From NCBI RefSeq assembly GCF_016313185.1, contig NZ_CP066218.1, positions 5,146,001-5,210,000 of the forward strand: a DNA stretch of 64,000 bases, given 5' to 3'. Position 1 is the stretch's first letter, and each line of letters opens with the position of its first letter. Below are positions 43,432 to 54,515 of this stretch, piece after piece. The DNA is from Mycolicibacterium baixiangningiae (GTDB lineage Bacteria > Actinomycetota > Actinomycetes > Mycobacteriales > Mycobacteriaceae). The translations under genes and the position numbers were made by a program. Below the pieces are notes generated by a model. The model ran no database searches. It was not told where the DNA came from and saw only the letters and a list, made by a program, of their open reading frames with translations.

Positions 43432-44631
43432 ATGGCGACATTCGACCGTTCGATCGGCGACGAGACGCAGCGGTGGGCCTATCCCCTGCTGCTCGTGCTG
43501 AGCGGGGTCGCGCTCGGAGTGTCCGGCGTGCCCGCACCCCTCTACGGCCTCTACGAGTCGAACTGGCACCTGTCCCCGTTGGCGACCACGCTCATCTTCG
43601 CGGTGTACGCCGTCGCGGCACTGGGCGCCGTCCTGGTGTCCGGGCGGATCTCCGACGTGGTCGGCCGCAAACCGGTGCTCATCGCCGCGTTGATCGCGCT
43701 GGTGGTCGGACTGGGTGTGTTCCTCATCGCCGACAACATGGCGCTGCTGCTGCTGGCGCGCGCCATCCACGGTGCCGCGGTGGGCTCGATCATCGTCGCC
43801 GGTGCCGCCGCACTGCTGGACCTGCGGCCCCACCACGGTCTGCGGTCGGGCCAACTCAGCGGCGTGGCCTTCAACATCGGGATGACCGTCGCGATACTCG
43901 GATCGGCCCTGCTGGCCCAGTACGCGCCGCATCCGCTGCGCACACCGTATGCCGTCGTCGCGGTGTTCTGCCTGATCGTCGGCGTCGGACTGGTGGCGCT
44001 GCGCGAACCGCACACCGCCCGCACTCCCGGCCGTATCCGCATTGCGAAACCCGCGGTGCCCGAGGAGATCCGACGCGACTTCTGGTTCGCCGCACTGGGC
44101 GCCATGGCGTCCTGGTCGGTGCTGGGCGTACTGCTGTCGCTGTATCCGTCGCTGGCGGCGAAGCAGACCCACATCGACAACCTCGTGTTCGGCGGCGCAG
44201 TGGTCGGCACGACGGCGTTCGCCGCGGCCCTCGCTCAACTCGCGGCCACTCGCGTACCCGCCCGCCGCGCCGCCGTCATCGGTGACGTCGGGATGGCGAT
44301 CGCACTTCTTCTCACCATCCCGGTGCTGCTGACCCACCAATGGCCGCTGGTATTCGTCGCGGCCGCCCTGCTCGGCGCGACGTTCGGGCTGGGGTTCGGC
44401 GGATCGCTGCGCCACCTGTCCGACGTCGTGCCCGCGGGTAAGCGCGGCGAGACGATGTCGGCGTTCTACCTGCTGGCGTATACGGCCATGGCGGTGCCGA
44501 CCCTGCTGGCCGGCTGGGCGGCGACGCGCTGGGAACTGGTGGTGGTGTTCCCGTGGTTCGCGGCGGCGGTGGCCGCGGCATGCCTGGGCGCCGCAGTTGC
44601 CGGAATGCGTAGTTCGGCGCGGGCGCACTGA
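43432..44631 (+). CDS. MFS transporter
   Basis: A 399-residue major facilitator superfamily transporter with about 12 hydrophobic segments. Motif A, GRISDVVGRKPVLIAA, is in the loop after helix 2 near residue 70; a long loop after helix 6 splits the halves. Drug/proton antiporter type is likely. It is divergent from the ArsR gene and probably repressed by it. Substrate unknown. Confidence 0.83.
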   Translation: MATFDRSIGDETQRWAYPLLLVLSGVALGVSGVPAPLYGLYESNWHLSPLATTLIFAVYAVAALGAVLVSGRISDVVGRKPVLIAALIALVVGLGVFLIADNMALLLLARAIHGAAVGSIIVAGAAALLDLRPHHGLRSGQLSGVAFNIGMTVAILGSALLAQYAPHPLRTPYAVVAVFCLIVGVGLVALREPHTARTPGRIRIAKPAVPEEIRRDFWFAALGAMASWSVLGVLLSLYPSLAAKQTHIDNLVFGGAVVGTTAFAAALAQLAATRVPARRAAVIGDVGMAIALLLTIPVLLTHQWPLVFVAAALLGATFGLGFGGSLRHLSDVVPAGKRGETMSAFYLLAYTAMAVPTLLAGWAATRWELVVVFPWFAAAVAAACLGAAVAGMRSSARAH

Positions 44632-44653
44632 GCTGACCCGCAGCGTGGGTGCC

Positions 44654-44659
44654 TACAGT
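44654..44659 (+). promoter_or_regulatory. -10 element of the metallo-hydrolase gene (leaderless)
   Basis: TACAGT, 6 nt, ATG at 44666; decides the start against an upstream in-frame ATG at 44597 inside the MFS gene. Confidence 0.55.
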
Positions 44660-44665
44660 GTGCGC

Positions 44666-45586
44666 ATGCGCGTGCGAGCCGGACGGCCCGATCTGCAGGA
44701 TCACGCGCGGTGGTTCGACGCGCCGGCCGCCACCGCGGATTCCGCGCTCACGGTGACGTGGGCCGGCGTCACCACCCTGCTGATCGACGACGGCTCGTCG
44801 GCGGTGCTGACCGACGGCTTCTTCTCGCGCCCCGGCCTGGTGTCGGTCGGACTGCGCCGCATCGCACCGTCACCGCCGCGGGTGGACGGCTGCCTGTCCC
44901 GCTTGCGGGTTGACCGCCTCGACGCGGTGCTGCCCGTGCACACCCACTTCGACCATGCACTCGACTCCGCACTGGTCGCCGAACGCACCGGCGCGGCGCT
45001 CGTCGGGGGGACCTCGGCCGCACAGCTGGGCCGGGGGCATGGACTCCCCGAAAGCCGTGTGCGCACAATCGCTTCCGGGGATACCGTCACCTACGGCGCC
45101 TACGACCTGACCCTCGTCGAATCGAGACACTGCCCGCCCGACCGCTTCCCCGGCCGCATCGAACGGCCCGTGACCCCGCCGGCCAAGGTGTCGGCCTACC
45201 GGTGCGGTGAGGCCTGGTCGATCCTGCTGCGCCACCGGCCGACGGCGCGCAGCCTGCTGATCGTCGGCAGCGCCGGCTTCGTCCCCGGTGCGTTGAACGG
45301 CATGCGCGCCGACGTGGCGTACCTCGGTGTCGGGCAGCTCGGGCGACAACCGGAGAGCTATGTGCGCGAGTACTGGACCGAGACCGTCCGCGCGGTCGGC
45401 GCCCGCCGCGTGGTGCTGATCCACTGGGACGACTTCTTCCGCCCGCTGCACAAGCCGGTGCGTGCGCTCCCCTACGTGGCCGACGATCTCGACGCCTCGA
45501 TGCGGGTGCTGACCCGCCTCGCCGGCGAGGACGGTGTCGCGCTGCATCTGCCGCTGCTGTGGCAGCGCGCGGACCCCTGGAGCTGA
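44666..45586 (+). CDS. Metallo-beta-lactamase-fold hydrolase (Rv3577-like)
   Basis: A 306-residue MBL-fold protein. The metal motif HTHFDHALD (HxHxDH) is near residue 93; further ligands are likely His in VESRHCPPD near 154 and His in VLIHWDDFF near 252. The fold and the lengthy C-terminal part resemble UlaG/RomA-type lactonases or phosphodiesterases. Next to an ArsB-type permease with only 3 nt between, as in Rv3577-Rv3578. Substrate unknown. Confidence 0.8.
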   Translation: MRVRAGRPDLQDHARWFDAPAATADSALTVTWAGVTTLLIDDGSSAVLTDGFFSRPGLVSVGLRRIAPSPPRVDGCLSRLRVDRLDAVLPVHTHFDHALDSALVAERTGAALVGGTSAAQLGRGHGLPESRVRTIASGDTVTYGAYDLTLVESRHCPPDRFPGRIERPVTPPAKVSAYRCGEAWSILLRHRPTARSLLIVGSAGFVPGALNGMRADVAYLGVGQLGRQPESYVREYWTETVRAVGARRVVLIHWDDFFRPLHKPVRALPYVADDLDASMRVLTRLAGEDGVALHLPLLWQRADPWS

Positions 45587-45589
45587 CGG

Positions 45590-46828
45590 TTGCTGCTCGC
45601 GCTGCTGCTGCTCGTCGTCGTGCTCACGTTCGCGTTGGTGCGACCGCGCGGCTGGTCCGAAGCGGTCGCCGCGGTTCCGGCCGCCGGGCTGCTGATCGCG
45701 GTCGGGATCATCTCGGTCGACGACGCCGCGGCGGAGGTCGTGCGGCTGGCGCCGGTCGTCGGATTCCTCGCCGCGGTACTCGTTTTGGCGCAACTGTGCG
45801 AGGACGCCGGGCTGTTCCACGCGGCCGGGGTGTGGATGGCCCGCTCCGGGGCGGGTGATCCCCGACGGCTGCTTGCCGTGGTGTTCGTGATCGCCACCGG
45901 CACCACCGCGGTCCTCAGCCTCGACGCGACGGTCGTGCTGCTCACCCCGGTCGTCTTGGCCACCTGCCGCACCCTGTCCATTCCGGCCGGGCCGCACGCG
46001 TACGCGACCGCACACCTGGCCAACAGCGCATCGCTGCTGCTGCCGGTGTCGAACCTGACCAACCTGCTGGCGTTCACCGCCGCGGGTCTGTCGTTCACCC
46101 ACTTCGCGGCGCTGATGACCCTGCCGTGGCTGGCCTCGATCCTCGTCGAATACGTCGTACTCCGTCGGTTGTTCGCCCGCGACCTCGCCATCACGCCGCG
46201 GCGCGCCGAACCGCTGCCCGACGTCGAGATGCCGGTGTTCGTCCTCGTCGTCCTCGCCCTGACGCTGGCGGGTTTCGCGGTGACCTCGCTGGTCGACGTG
46301 GCACCCGCCTGGGCGGCACTGGCCGGCGCGGTGGTGCTGGGTGTTCGCGGTCTGCTGCAGCGGCGCAGCACGGTGACGGGCATCGCGAGGTCGGTCAACG
46401 TGCCGTTCCTGGCGTTCGTGCTCTGCCTCGGCGTGGTCGTCGAGGCGGTGATGAGCCACGGTCTCGACGAGGCCATGCTGTCGGTGCTCCCCGACGGGGA
46501 GAGTTTCGCGGCGCTACTGGGCATCGCGGCCGTCGCGGCGGTGCTGTCCAACGTCGTCAACAACCTGCCCGCCGTGCTGGTGCTGCTCCCGCTGGTGGAC
46601 GTCGCCGGACCGGCGGCCGTATTGGCGGTGCTGATCGGCGTCAACGTCGGCCCGAACCTCACCTACATCGGGTCACTGGCTAACCTGTTGTGGCGCAACG
46701 TGGTTCACCGGGCCGACGTGCCCACCGGGGTGCTGCGGTTCAGCGGGGTGGGGCTGTGCACCGTACCGCTCACCCTCGTTGCGGCGGTGTCCGGCCTGTG
46801 GGTGGGACTTCGCGTGATCGGGGTGTAG
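45590..46828 (+). CDS. ArsB/SLC13-type anion permease (ArsB2-like)
   Basis: A 412-residue membrane protein with about 10-12 hydrophobic segments, of the ArsB/CitM/SLC13 ion-transporter group. Two family-like loops are visible: ANSASLLLPVSNLTNLL near residue 145 and SNVVNNLPAVLVLLPL near residue 322, the paired hairpin-like halves of this fold. Positionally equals Rv3578 (arsB2). Arsenite export is the annotation by tradition, but no arsenic genes are near. TTG start 3 nt after the metallo-hydrolase stop; GTG/ATG alternatives are absent close by. Confidence 0.78.
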   Translation: MLLALLLLVVVLTFALVRPRGWSEAVAAVPAAGLLIAVGIISVDDAAAEVVRLAPVVGFLAAVLVLAQLCEDAGLFHAAGVWMARSGAGDPRRLLAVVFVIATGTTAVLSLDATVVLLTPVVLATCRTLSIPAGPHAYATAHLANSASLLLPVSNLTNLLAFTAAGLSFTHFAALMTLPWLASILVEYVVLRRLFARDLAITPRRAEPLPDVEMPVFVLVVLALTLAGFAVTSLVDVAPAWAALAGAVVLGVRGLLQRRSTVTGIARSVNVPFLAFVLCLGVVVEAVMSHGLDEAMLSVLPDGESFAALLGIAAVAAVLSNVVNNLPAVLVLLPLVDVAGPAAVLAVLIGVNVGPNLTYIGSLANLLWRNVVHRADVPTGVLRFSGVGLCTVPLTLVAAVSGLWVGLRVIGV

Positions 46829-46839
46829 CCCATCGCGAG

Positions 46840-46887
46840 ACTACGGTTGTTGACGGATTCAGGCTGGAATCCGTCAACAACCGTAGT
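46840..46887. terminator. Long perfect hairpin between convergent genes
   Basis: Two 21-bp arms, ACTACGGTTGTTGACGGATTC and its reverse complement, flank a 6-nt loop AGGCTG. It lies 11 bp after the permease stop and 22 bp before the rlmB stop, the place for a bidirectional terminator. There is no T-tract on either side, which is usual for mycobacterial terminators, but the perfect 21-bp stem is longer than ordinary and could be a palindromic repeat element. Confidence 0.6.
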
Positions 46888-46909
46888 GTGTCGACGAGTT
46901 CTCGTCGGG

Positions 46910-47854
46910 TCAGCTACGGCGCTGGCGGGCGATCTCGGCCAGCACCACACCCGCGGCCACCGAGGCGTTCAGCGATTCGGTCGGCCCGGCCATCGGGACC
47001 GACACCACCGCATCGCACTGCTCGCGCACCAGGCGCGACAGACCCTTGCCCTCCGACCCGACGACCACGACCATCGGGCCCGTGCCGTCCACGTCGTCGA
47101 GGGTGGTGTCGCCGCCGGCGTCCAGACCCACCACCTGCAGACCCGCGTCGGCCCAACTCTTCAGCGTCCGAGTGAGATTCGTGGCCCTCGCGACCGGCAG
47201 ACGGGCCGCCGCACCGGCACTGGTGCGCCAGGCGACCGCGGTCACCGATGCCGAGCGGCGCTGCGGGATCAGCACGCCGTGCCCGCCGAACGCCGCCACC
47301 GACCGCACGATCGCGCCGAGGTTGCGCGGATCGGAGATGTTGTCGAGGGCGACCAGCAGCGCGGGGGCGCCGTCGGCCTTCGCCATCGCGAGCAGATCGT
47401 CGGGATGGGCGTAGTCGTACGGCGGCACCTGCAGCCCCAGCCCCTGGTGCAGGGCGTTGTTGCTCATGCGGTCCAGGTCCGGCCGCGGCACCTCGAGGAT
47501 GGGAATGCCGCTGTCGGCGGCGATCTGGACGGATTCGGTGACCCGCTCGTCGGCCTCGGTGCCCATCGCCACGTAGAGCGCGCTGGCAGGTACCCCGGCG
47601 CGCAGGCACTCCACCACCGGGTTGCGGCCGAGCACCAACTCGGTCTCGTCGGTCTTGCGCACCGGGCGTCGCTGCTGTTGCTTCTGCGTCCTGGCGGCCC
47701 GCTTGGCCGCCGGATGGTGGGGCCGTTCGTGGGCGGGAGGTGTCGCGCCGCGACCCTCGAGGCCGCGCCGTCGCACCCCGCCCGAACCGACGGTCGGGCC
47801 CTTCTTGGTGCCCTCCTTACGCACCGCGCCACGTCGTTTCGAGTTACCCGCCAT
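46910..47854 (-). CDS. rlmB: RlmB/TrmH-family 23S rRNA 2'-O-methyltransferase
   Basis: A 314-residue SPOUT methyltransferase. A basic, glycine-rich disordered N-terminus (about 70 residues) precedes the substrate-binding domain ([18 protein letters not shown]) and the SPOUT knot with [14 protein letters not shown] near residue 165, [10 protein letters not shown] near 270 and [13 protein letters not shown] near 290. It methylates a guanosine ribose in 23S rRNA. The ATG at 47854 is 2 nt after the cysS stop; a longer frame overlaps cysS with shadow-like sequence. Equals Rv3579c. Confidence 0.92.
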   Translation of the reverse strand: MAGNSKRRGAVRKEGTKKGPTVGSGGVRRRGLEGRGATPPAHERPHHPAAKRAARTQKQQQRRPVRKTDETELVLGRNPVVECLRAGVPASALYVAMGTEADERVTESVQIAADSGIPILEVPRPDLDRMSNNALHQGLGLQVPPYDYAHPDDLLAMAKADGAPALLVALDNISDPRNLGAIVRSVAAFGGHGVLIPQRRSASVTAVAWRTSAGAAARLPVARATNLTRTLKSWADAGLQVVGLDAGGDTTLDDVDGTGPMVVVVGSEGKGLSRLVREQCDAVVSVPMAGPTESLNASVAAGVVLAEIARQRRS

Positions 47855-47856
47855 GG

Positions 47857-49314
47857 TCAGGCATCCTTGCTGTCGCCGTCGAGCAGCGACCATTGTGGAC
47901 CGTCGGCGGTGTCGGTCACGTCGATGCCGGCTTCCTTGAGCCGGTCGCGGATCTGATCGGCCGTCGCCCAGTCCCTGCGGTTTCGCGCGTCGGCACGGCT
48001 GTCGAGCGCCCAGCGCACGAGGACGTCGACGGCGGCCAGCGCGGCCGAGGTCTCGTCGCGCGACTCCCACCGTTCGTCGAGCGGGTCGCAGCCGAGGATG
48101 CCCATCATGGCCCGGATGGAGCGGGCCTGCGTCATCGCCGTCTCGTGGTCACCGGAGTCCAGCGCCCGGTTGCCCACGGCGCGTGCGGCGTGCACTTCGG
48201 CCAGCGCGATCGGCACCGCCAGATCGTCGTCGAGCGCGGCGGCGAACTTCGGCGTCCACTCGCCGGGCACGACGGTGCCCACCCGGTTACGCACGCGGTG
48301 CAGGAAGTCCTCGACCCCGGTGTAGGCCTTCACCGCATCCTGCAGCGCGGTCTCGGAGAACTCCAGCATCGAGCGGTAGTGCGCGCTACCGAGGTAGTAG
48401 CGCAACTCCGCGGCGCGAACCCGTTGCAGCACAGCGGGAATCGACAGGACGTTGCCGAGCGACTTGCTCATCTTCTCGCCGCCCATGGTCACCCAGCCGT
48501 TGTGCAGCCAGAAGCGGGCGAAACCGTCGCCCGCGGCCTCGGCCTGGGCGATCTCGTTCTCGTGGTGCGGGAACACCAGATCCATCCCGCCGGCGTGGAT
48601 GTCGAATTCGGCACCGAGGTACGCCTCGCACATCGCGACGCATTCGGTGTGCCAGCCCGGCCGGCCGCGGCCCCACGGGGTCGGCCATGAGGGTTCGCCC
48701 GGTTTGGCGCCCTTCCAGAGCGTGAAGTCGCGCTGGTCGTGTTTCCCGGTCGCGACACCCTCGCCCTGGTGGACGTCGTCGATCCGGTGTCCGGAGAGCT
48801 TGCCGTAGTCGGGCAGCGTCGCGACGTCGAAGTAGACGTCCCCGTTGCCCTCCTGATCGGCGGCGTAGGCGTGCCCGCGTTCGATCAGCCGGGAGATCAG
48901 CTCGACCATCTGGGTGATGTGCCCGGTCGCCCGCGGTTCGGCCGACGGCGGCAATACGCCGAGCGCGTCGTAGGCCGCGGTGAACGACCGCTCGAAGGTG
49001 GCCGCCCACTCCCACCACGGCCGTCCGGCGTCGGCGGCCTTGTTGAGGATCTTGTCGTCGATGTCGGTGACGTTGCGGATGAACGCCACGTCGAGCCCTT
49101 TGGCTGTCAACCAGCGCCGCAGCACGTCGAACGCGACCCCGCTGCGGACGTGTCCGATGTGAGGGAGGCCCTGGACGGTCGCCCCGCACAGATAGATGGA
49201 GACGTGTCCGGTGCGCAGCGGCACGAAATCGCGCACGGCACCTGCCATGGTGTCGTAAAGCCGCAGGCCCGTCGGCGACGTCGCCGACCGGCCGGCTTCT
49301 GCGCGATCGGTCAC
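47857..49314 (-). CDS. cysS: Cysteinyl-tRNA synthetase
   Basis: A 485-residue class Ia synthetase: zinc ligand Cys in [10 protein letters not shown] near residue 41, HIGH box [10 protein letters not shown] near 50, other zinc ligands in WHTECVAM and [10 protein letters not shown] near 230-265, and the KMSKS box EKMSKSLGN near 290. The C-terminal anticodon-binding helices follow. GTG 49314 gives an N-terminus beginning TDRAEA, like the homologue; TAAGCT lies 8 nt upstream. Equals Rv3580c and precedes rlmB in the same operon. Confidence 0.95.
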   Translation of the reverse strand: MTDRAEAGRSATSPTGLRLYDTMAGAVRDFVPLRTGHVSIYLCGATVQGLPHIGHVRSGVAFDVLRRWLTAKGLDVAFIRNVTDIDDKILNKAADAGRPWWEWAATFERSFTAAYDALGVLPPSAEPRATGHITQMVELISRLIERGHAYAADQEGNGDVYFDVATLPDYGKLSGHRIDDVHQGEGVATGKHDQRDFTLWKGAKPGEPSWPTPWGRGRPGWHTECVAMCEAYLGAEFDIHAGGMDLVFPHHENEIAQAEAAGDGFARFWLHNGWVTMGGEKMSKSLGNVLSIPAVLQRVRAAELRYYLGSAHYRSMLEFSETALQDAVKAYTGVEDFLHRVRNRVGTVVPGEWTPKFAAALDDDLAVPIALAEVHAARAVGNRALDSGDHETAMTQARSIRAMMGILGCDPLDERWESRDETSAALAAVDVLVRWALDSRADARNRRDWATADQIRDRLKEAGIDVTDTADGPQWSLLDGDSKDA

Positions 49315-49333
49315 GACGTGCCAGCTTACCGGC

Positions 49334-49819
49334 CTAATCGCGTAATCCCGCATCGACCACCAGAGCGGTCGCTATCGCGGCCAGACCTTCACCCCGGCCA
49401 GTGAGCCCCAGCCCGTCGGTCGTCGTCGCCGAAACCGACACCGGCGCGCCGACCAGTTCTGACAGCAACGCCTGCGCTTCGGCCCGCCGCGGTCCGATCT
49501 TCGGCCGGTTCCCGATCACCTGGACGGCCGCGTTCCCCACTCGCAGGCCCGCGTCCCGCAGCAGGCCGTGGACGTGGCGCAGCATGTCGGCGCCGCTGAC
49601 GCCCTCCCATTCGGGCCTGCCGGTGCCGAACACCTCACCGAGGTCACCCAGCCCCGCCGCGGACAGCAGCGCGTCACAGAGCGCGTGGGCGGCGACGTCG
49701 CCATCGGAGTGCCCCGCGCACCCGTCGGCGCCGTCGAAGTGCAGGCCGAGCAGCCAGCACGGCCGGCCCGCTTCGATGGGGTGCACGTCGGTGCCGAGGC
49801 CGATCCGCGGCAGCGTCAT
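49334..49819 (-). CDS. ispF: IspF, 2-C-methyl-D-erythritol 2,4-cyclodiphosphate synthase
   Basis: A 161-residue trimeric MEP-pathway enzyme. The metal ligands are in GTDVHPI (Asp, His) near residues 8-14 and the second His in [17 protein letters not shown] near residue 40. It cyclises CDP-ME 2-phosphate. ATG at 49819 lies 7 nt after the ispD stop; the longer frame is ispD shadow. Equals Rv3581c. Confidence 0.94.
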   Translation of the reverse strand: MTLPRIGLGTDVHPIEAGRPCWLLGLHFDGADGCAGHSDGDVAAHALCDALLSAAGLGDLGEVFGTGRPEWEGVSGADMLRHVHGLLRDAGLRVGNAAVQVIGNRPKIGPRRAEAQALLSELVGAPVSVSATTTDGLGLTGRGEGLAAIATALVVDAGLRD

Positions 49820-49826
49820 CGGGCGC

Positions 49827-50492
49827 TCACCGTGCGCCGGCCAGGATCGCCTCGGCGAGAACGAGATCGAGCGGGGTGGTGATCTTGAACGCCAGCGGAT
49901 CGCCGTCGACGGTCTGCACCTGACCGCCGGACTGCTCGACCATCGACGCGTCGTCGGTGAAACCGCCGTCACCGGCGCGTGCGTACGCCCGGCGCAACAC
50001 GTCGACGTGGAAGCCCTGCGGGGTCTGGACGGCGCGCAGTCCCGCCCGCTCGGGCGTGCCCAGCACGGCGCCGTTGGCGTCGACGGCCTTGATGGTGTCG
50101 GCAACGGGGAGGGCGGGGACGACAGCGCCGTATCCCGCTCGGAGCGCCTCCACCACCCGGACCACCAGCGAAGGCGGGGTGAGGGCGCGCGCGGCGTCAT
50201 GGACGAGGACGAACTCGGCATCGCCGACGGCGGTGAGCGCGAGGCTCACCGATTCGGTGCGGTCCGCGCCGCCGGCGACGATCAGCGCGTCACCGCCGAA
50301 GATCAACGTCGCTTCGTCGGTACGGCCCGGCGGGACGGCGATCACGATGCTGTCGACCACGCCGGACTCCCTGAGCCCGGCGATGGCGCGTTCGAGCATC
50401 GGCCGCCCGGCCACATTCACGAAGGCCTTGGGCGCGCCGGCCGCGAGCCGTTGCCCGGATCCCGCGGCCGGGACAACGGCCACAGTGGTCAT
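49827..50492 (-). CDS. ispD: IspD, 2-C-methyl-D-erythritol 4-phosphate cytidylyltransferase
   Basis: A 221-residue nucleotidyltransferase with the N-terminal CTP-binding signature [18 protein letters not shown] (Arg and Lys of the active site) and [12 protein letters not shown] near residue 98. It makes CDP-ME for isoprenoid synthesis, feeding IspF encoded next. It follows carD by 5 nt. Equals Rv3582c. Confidence 0.94.
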   Translation of the reverse strand: MTTVAVVPAAGSGQRLAAGAPKAFVNVAGRPMLERAIAGLRESGVVDSIVIAVPPGRTDEATLIFGGDALIVAGGADRTESVSLALTAVGDAEFVLVHDAARALTPPSLVVRVVEALRAGYGAVVPALPVADTIKAVDANGAVLGTPERAGLRAVQTPQGFHVDVLRRAYARAGDGGFTDDASMVEQSGGQVQTVDGDPLAFKITTPLDLVLAEAILAGAR

Positions 50493-50497
50493 ACGCG

Positions 50498-51309
<812 letters not shown>

Positions 51310-51885
51310 GTGAACCGCATCCATCCCCGCGCTTCTGCCGTCACCTCGGGACTGGCGGCCTGCGGGCTGGCCCTCGCCCTCACGGCGTGCGGCGCCGGGC
51401 AGATCTCCCAGACCGCCACCCAGGCTCCCGCCGTCAACGGCGTGAACGCCGGAGTCGGCGACATCGCGATCCGCAACATCCACCTGCGCGCCCCGCAGAC
51501 CTCGGACTACGTCCGCCCGGGCAGCGAGGCCGAGCTCCTGTTCGTCGCCAGTAACGAATCCGCCGACCAGCCCGACCGGCTGGTGTCGATCCGTTCCGAC
51601 GTCGGGTCGGTGCCGGTGCAGGGCGACACGACGATCGCCCCGAACGGCGTCCTGGTCGCCGGTGAACCCGACGGTCAGACCGCCGCACTGGAAAGCGTCC
51701 AGCCGGCCGAACCGCTGACCGCCGCCGTCACGCTGACCAAGCCGATCACCAACGGTCTGACCTACCCGTTCACGTTCACGTTCCAGCGCGCCGGCGAGGT
51801 CACCGTGCAGGTGCCCATCTCGGCGGGCGAGGAACCGCGCCGCGACGACAGCGGTGGCGGGTCCGAGCACTCCGGCGGACACTGA
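51310..51885 (+). CDS. lpqE: LpqE, secreted lipoprotein
   Basis: A 191-residue lipoprotein with a signal peptide and lipobox ALTACGAG (Cys near residue 27), followed by a beta-rich domain and a polar, Gly/Ser/His tail. GTG start with GCAGGAGG upstream. LpqE (Rv3584) is a conserved mycobacterial lipoprotein of unknown role; a copper-binding PCuAC-like fold is suggested by length and position but key Met/His ligands are not clear here, so I leave function open. Confidence 0.85.
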   Translation: MNRIHPRASAVTSGLAACGLALALTACGAGQISQTATQAPAVNGVNAGVGDIAIRNIHLRAPQTSDYVRPGSEAELLFVASNESADQPDRLVSIRSDVGSVPVQGDTTIAPNGVLVAGEPDGQTAALESVQPAEPLTAAVTLTKPITNGLTYPFTFTFQRAGEVTVQVPISAGEEPRRDDSGGGSEHSGGH

Positions 51886-51946
51886 CCCGCAGCGCGACAC
51901 GCACTGACCCGGGGCCGGCCGGACCCGTTCTGTCGGCACCGACCGA

Positions 51947-51952
51947 TACCGT
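51947..51952 (+). promoter_or_regulatory. -10 element of radA (leaderless)
   Basis: TACCGT, 6 nt, GTG at 51959, no ribosome-binding site. Confidence 0.6.
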
Positions 51953-51958
51953 CGTCCT

Positions 51959-53350
51959 GTGGCCAAGGCACGTTCTCAGTACCGCTGTTCGGAGTGCCGG
52001 CACATCAGCGCCAAGTGGGTGGGCCGGTGCCCGGACTGCGGCACCTGGGGCACGGTCGAGGAAGTCGCGGTGCTGGCCGCCATCGCCGGCTCACCCGGCC
52101 GGCGCCCGGTGGTCCCGAACTCCCCCGCCGTTCCGATCAGCAGCATCGACCCGGGCCGCACCAAACACGACGCGACCGGCATCAGCGAACTCGACCGGGT
52201 CCTCGGCGGCGGGCTGGTCCCCGGATCGGTGACCCTGCTCGCCGGTGATCCGGGCGTCGGCAAGTCCACCCTGCTGCTCGAGGTCGCCCATCGCTGGGCG
52301 TCGTCCGGGCGCCGCGCCCTCTACCTGACCGGCGAGGAGTCCGCGGGCCAGGTCAGGTTGCGCGCCGAACGCACCGGCTGCACCCATGACGAGCTCTATC
52401 TGGCTGCGGAATCCGATCTGCCGACCGCACTCGGCCACATCGACGCGGTGGCGCCCAGCCTCGTCGTCGTCGACTCCGTGCAGACCATGTCCACCACCGA
52501 GACCGACGGCGTCACCGGCGGAGTCACCCAGGTTCGCGCGGTCACCACGGCGCTCACCCAGTATGCGAAGGGTGCGGCGGGCCCCGGCGGTATCGCGATG
52601 GTGCTGGTCGGCCACGTCACCAAGGACGGCGCGATCGCCGGGCCGCGCTCGCTGGAACACCTCGTCGACGTGGTGCTGCACTTCGAGGGCGATCGCAACT
52701 CGACGTTGCGGATGGTGCGCGGTGTGAAGAACCGGTTCGGCGCCGCCGACGAGGTGGGCTGTTTCCAGCTGCACGACACCGGCATCGAGTGCGTGGCCGA
52801 CCCGTCGGGACTGTTCCGCGACCAGCGGGACAGACCGGTGGCCGGGACGGCGGTGACCGTGACGCTCGACGGGAAGCGGCCGCTCATCGGTGAGGTGCAG
52901 GCGCTCGTCGGTGCGCCGACCGGCCCGAATCCCCGCCGCGCCGTCAGCGGTATCGACTCCGCTCGCGCCGCGATGATCGCCGCGGTCCTCGACAAGCACG
53001 CCAAGCTGCAGGTGGGGCCCTGCGACATCTACCTGTCGACGGTCGGCGGGATGCGGCTGACCGACCCGTCGTCAGATCTCGCGGTCGCGCTGGCGATGGC
53101 CTCGGCCAAGATCGAGCGGGCGATGCCGGCCAACTCGGTGGTGATCGGCGAGCTCGGGCTGGCCGGTGACCTGCGCCGCGTGACGGGGATGGACCGCCGC
53201 CTGGCCGAGGCCGCCCGGCTCGGGTTCACCGGAGCCGTCGTACCGCCGGGCACGCCGTCGGTGCCGGCCGGGTTGCGTCTGCTGCCTGCCGAGAACATCA
53301 CCGCGGCATTGCAGGTGCTGTACCGCATCGCGGACAATGGCGGCCGATGA
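51959..53350 (+). CDS. radA: RadA, DNA repair ATPase
   Basis: A 463-residue RadA/Sms protein: N-terminal zinc finger with CSEC and CPDCGTWGT (residues 9-33), RecA-like ATPase with Walker [12 protein letters not shown] near residue 98, the RadA-specific KNRFG motif near residue 256 and a Lon-protease-like C-terminal domain ([15 protein letters not shown]). It helps branch migration in recombination. Leaderless GTG start. 43 nt upstream of disA, as in Rv3585-Rv3586. Confidence 0.95.
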   Translation: MAKARSQYRCSECRHISAKWVGRCPDCGTWGTVEEVAVLAAIAGSPGRRPVVPNSPAVPISSIDPGRTKHDATGISELDRVLGGGLVPGSVTLLAGDPGVGKSTLLLEVAHRWASSGRRALYLTGEESAGQVRLRAERTGCTHDELYLAAESDLPTALGHIDAVAPSLVVVDSVQTMSTTETDGVTGGVTQVRAVTTALTQYAKGAAGPGGIAMVLVGHVTKDGAIAGPRSLEHLVDVVLHFEGDRNSTLRMVRGVKNRFGAADEVGCFQLHDTGIECVADPSGLFRDQRDRPVAGTAVTVTLDGKRPLIGEVQALVGAPTGPNPRRAVSGIDSARAAMIAAVLDKHAKLQVGPCDIYLSTVGGMRLTDPSSDLAVALAMASAKIERAMPANSVVIGELGLAGDLRRVTGMDRRLAEAARLGFTGAVVPPGTPSVPAGLRLLPAENITAALQVLYRIADNGGR

Positions 53351-53393
53351 GCGCTTGCGCGAAGAGCCGGCAACAGCGCGCCCGGGAGGAATG

Positions 53394-54509
53394 ATGGCCG
53401 TGAAGACCGTCAGGACGAGCAGCAACGTCGTCCAGCTGGCCCGTCCGACGCTGCGGGAGACACTCGGCCGCCTGGCACCGGGAACACCGCTGCGCGACGG
53501 TCTGGAGCGCATTCTGAGGGGCCGCACGGGCGCGCTGGTCGTGCTGGGTTACGACGACAGCGTCGAGGCGATCTGCGACGGCGGATTCGAACTCGACGTG
53601 CGCTACGCGCCGACCCGGCTGCGCGAGCTGTCGAAGATGGACGGCGCGGTGGTGCTCTCCAGCGACGGCACCCGGATCCTGCGGGCCAACGTCCAGCTGG
53701 TGCCCGACCCGTCCATCCCCACCGACGAATCCGGCACGCGGCACCGCTCCGCGGAGCGCACCGCGGTCCAGACCGGTTATCCGGTGATCTCGGTCAGCCA
53801 CTCGATGAGCATCGTGACCGTCTACGTGGCCGGTGAGCGGCACGTGGTGCCCGACACCCCGACGATCCTGTCGCGGGCCAACCAGACCATCGCCACCCTG
53901 GAGCGCTACAAGTCCCGCCTCGACGAGGTGAGCCGGCAGCTGTCGACCGCCGAGATCGAGGATTTCGTGACGCTGCGCGACGTGATGACCGTGGTGCAGC
54001 GGCTGGAGATGGTGCGGCGGATCAGCCTGGAGATCGACGCCGACGTCGTGGAACTGGGCACCGACGGGCGACAGATCAAGCTGCAGCTCGAGGAGCTCGT
54101 CGGCGACAACGACAACGCCCGCGAGCTGATCGTGCGCGACTATCACGCCAACCCCGACCCTCCGACTCCCGCTCAGGTCAGCGCGACCCTCGAGGAACTG
54201 GACTCGCTCTCGGACAACGAACTGCTCGACTTCACCGCGCTCGCACGCGTTTTCGGCTACCCGTCGACGCTCGAGGCACAGGACTCGGCGATGAGCTCAC
54301 GCGGCTACCGCGCCATGGCGGGCATCCCGCGGCTGCAGTTCGCCCACGTCGATCTGCTGGTGCGCTCGTTCGGCTCGCTGCAGGGTCTGCTCGCGGCCAG
54401 CGCCGACGATCTGCAGTCGGTGGACGGCATCGGTTCGATGTGGGCGCGCCACATCAGGGAAGGGTTGTCCCTGCTGGCGGAGTCGACGATCGCCGACCGG
54501 CTGGCCTGA
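53394..54509 (+). CDS. disA: DisA, diadenylate cyclase
   Basis: A 371-residue DisA. N-terminal DAC domain with [11 protein letters not shown] near residue 85 (DGA motif) and [11 protein letters not shown] near residue 118 (RHR motif); a helical spine follows, and a C-terminal helix-hairpin-helix DNA-binding domain with [19 protein letters not shown]. It makes c-di-AMP from two ATP while scanning DNA; RadA modulates it in other bacteria. ATG 53394 with GGGAGGA upstream is chosen; an adjacent ATG would add one residue. Equals Rv3586. Confidence 0.95.
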   Translation: MAVKTVRTSSNVVQLARPTLRETLGRLAPGTPLRDGLERILRGRTGALVVLGYDDSVEAICDGGFELDVRYAPTRLRELSKMDGAVVLSSDGTRILRANVQLVPDPSIPTDESGTRHRSAERTAVQTGYPVISVSHSMSIVTVYVAGERHVVPDTPTILSRANQTIATLERYKSRLDEVSRQLSTAEIEDFVTLRDVMTVVQRLEMVRRISLEIDADVVELGTDGRQIKLQLEELVGDNDNARELIVRDYHANPDPPTPAQVSATLEELDSLSDNELLDFTALARVFGYPSTLEAQDSAMSSRGYRAMAGIPRLQFAHVDLLVRSFGSLQGLLAASADDLQSVDGIGSMWARHIREGLSLLAESTIADRLA

Positions 54510-54515
54510 CGGCGC

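Noticed and set aside
44870..46459. 529-codon minus-strand frame opposite the metallo-hydrolase and permease
   Set aside because: Extremely charged, low-complexity shadow; plus-strand genes have clear motifs and membrane segments.
46840..46887. Riboswitch or small RNA
   Set aside because: A simple perfect hairpin between convergent stop codons; no further conserved structure.
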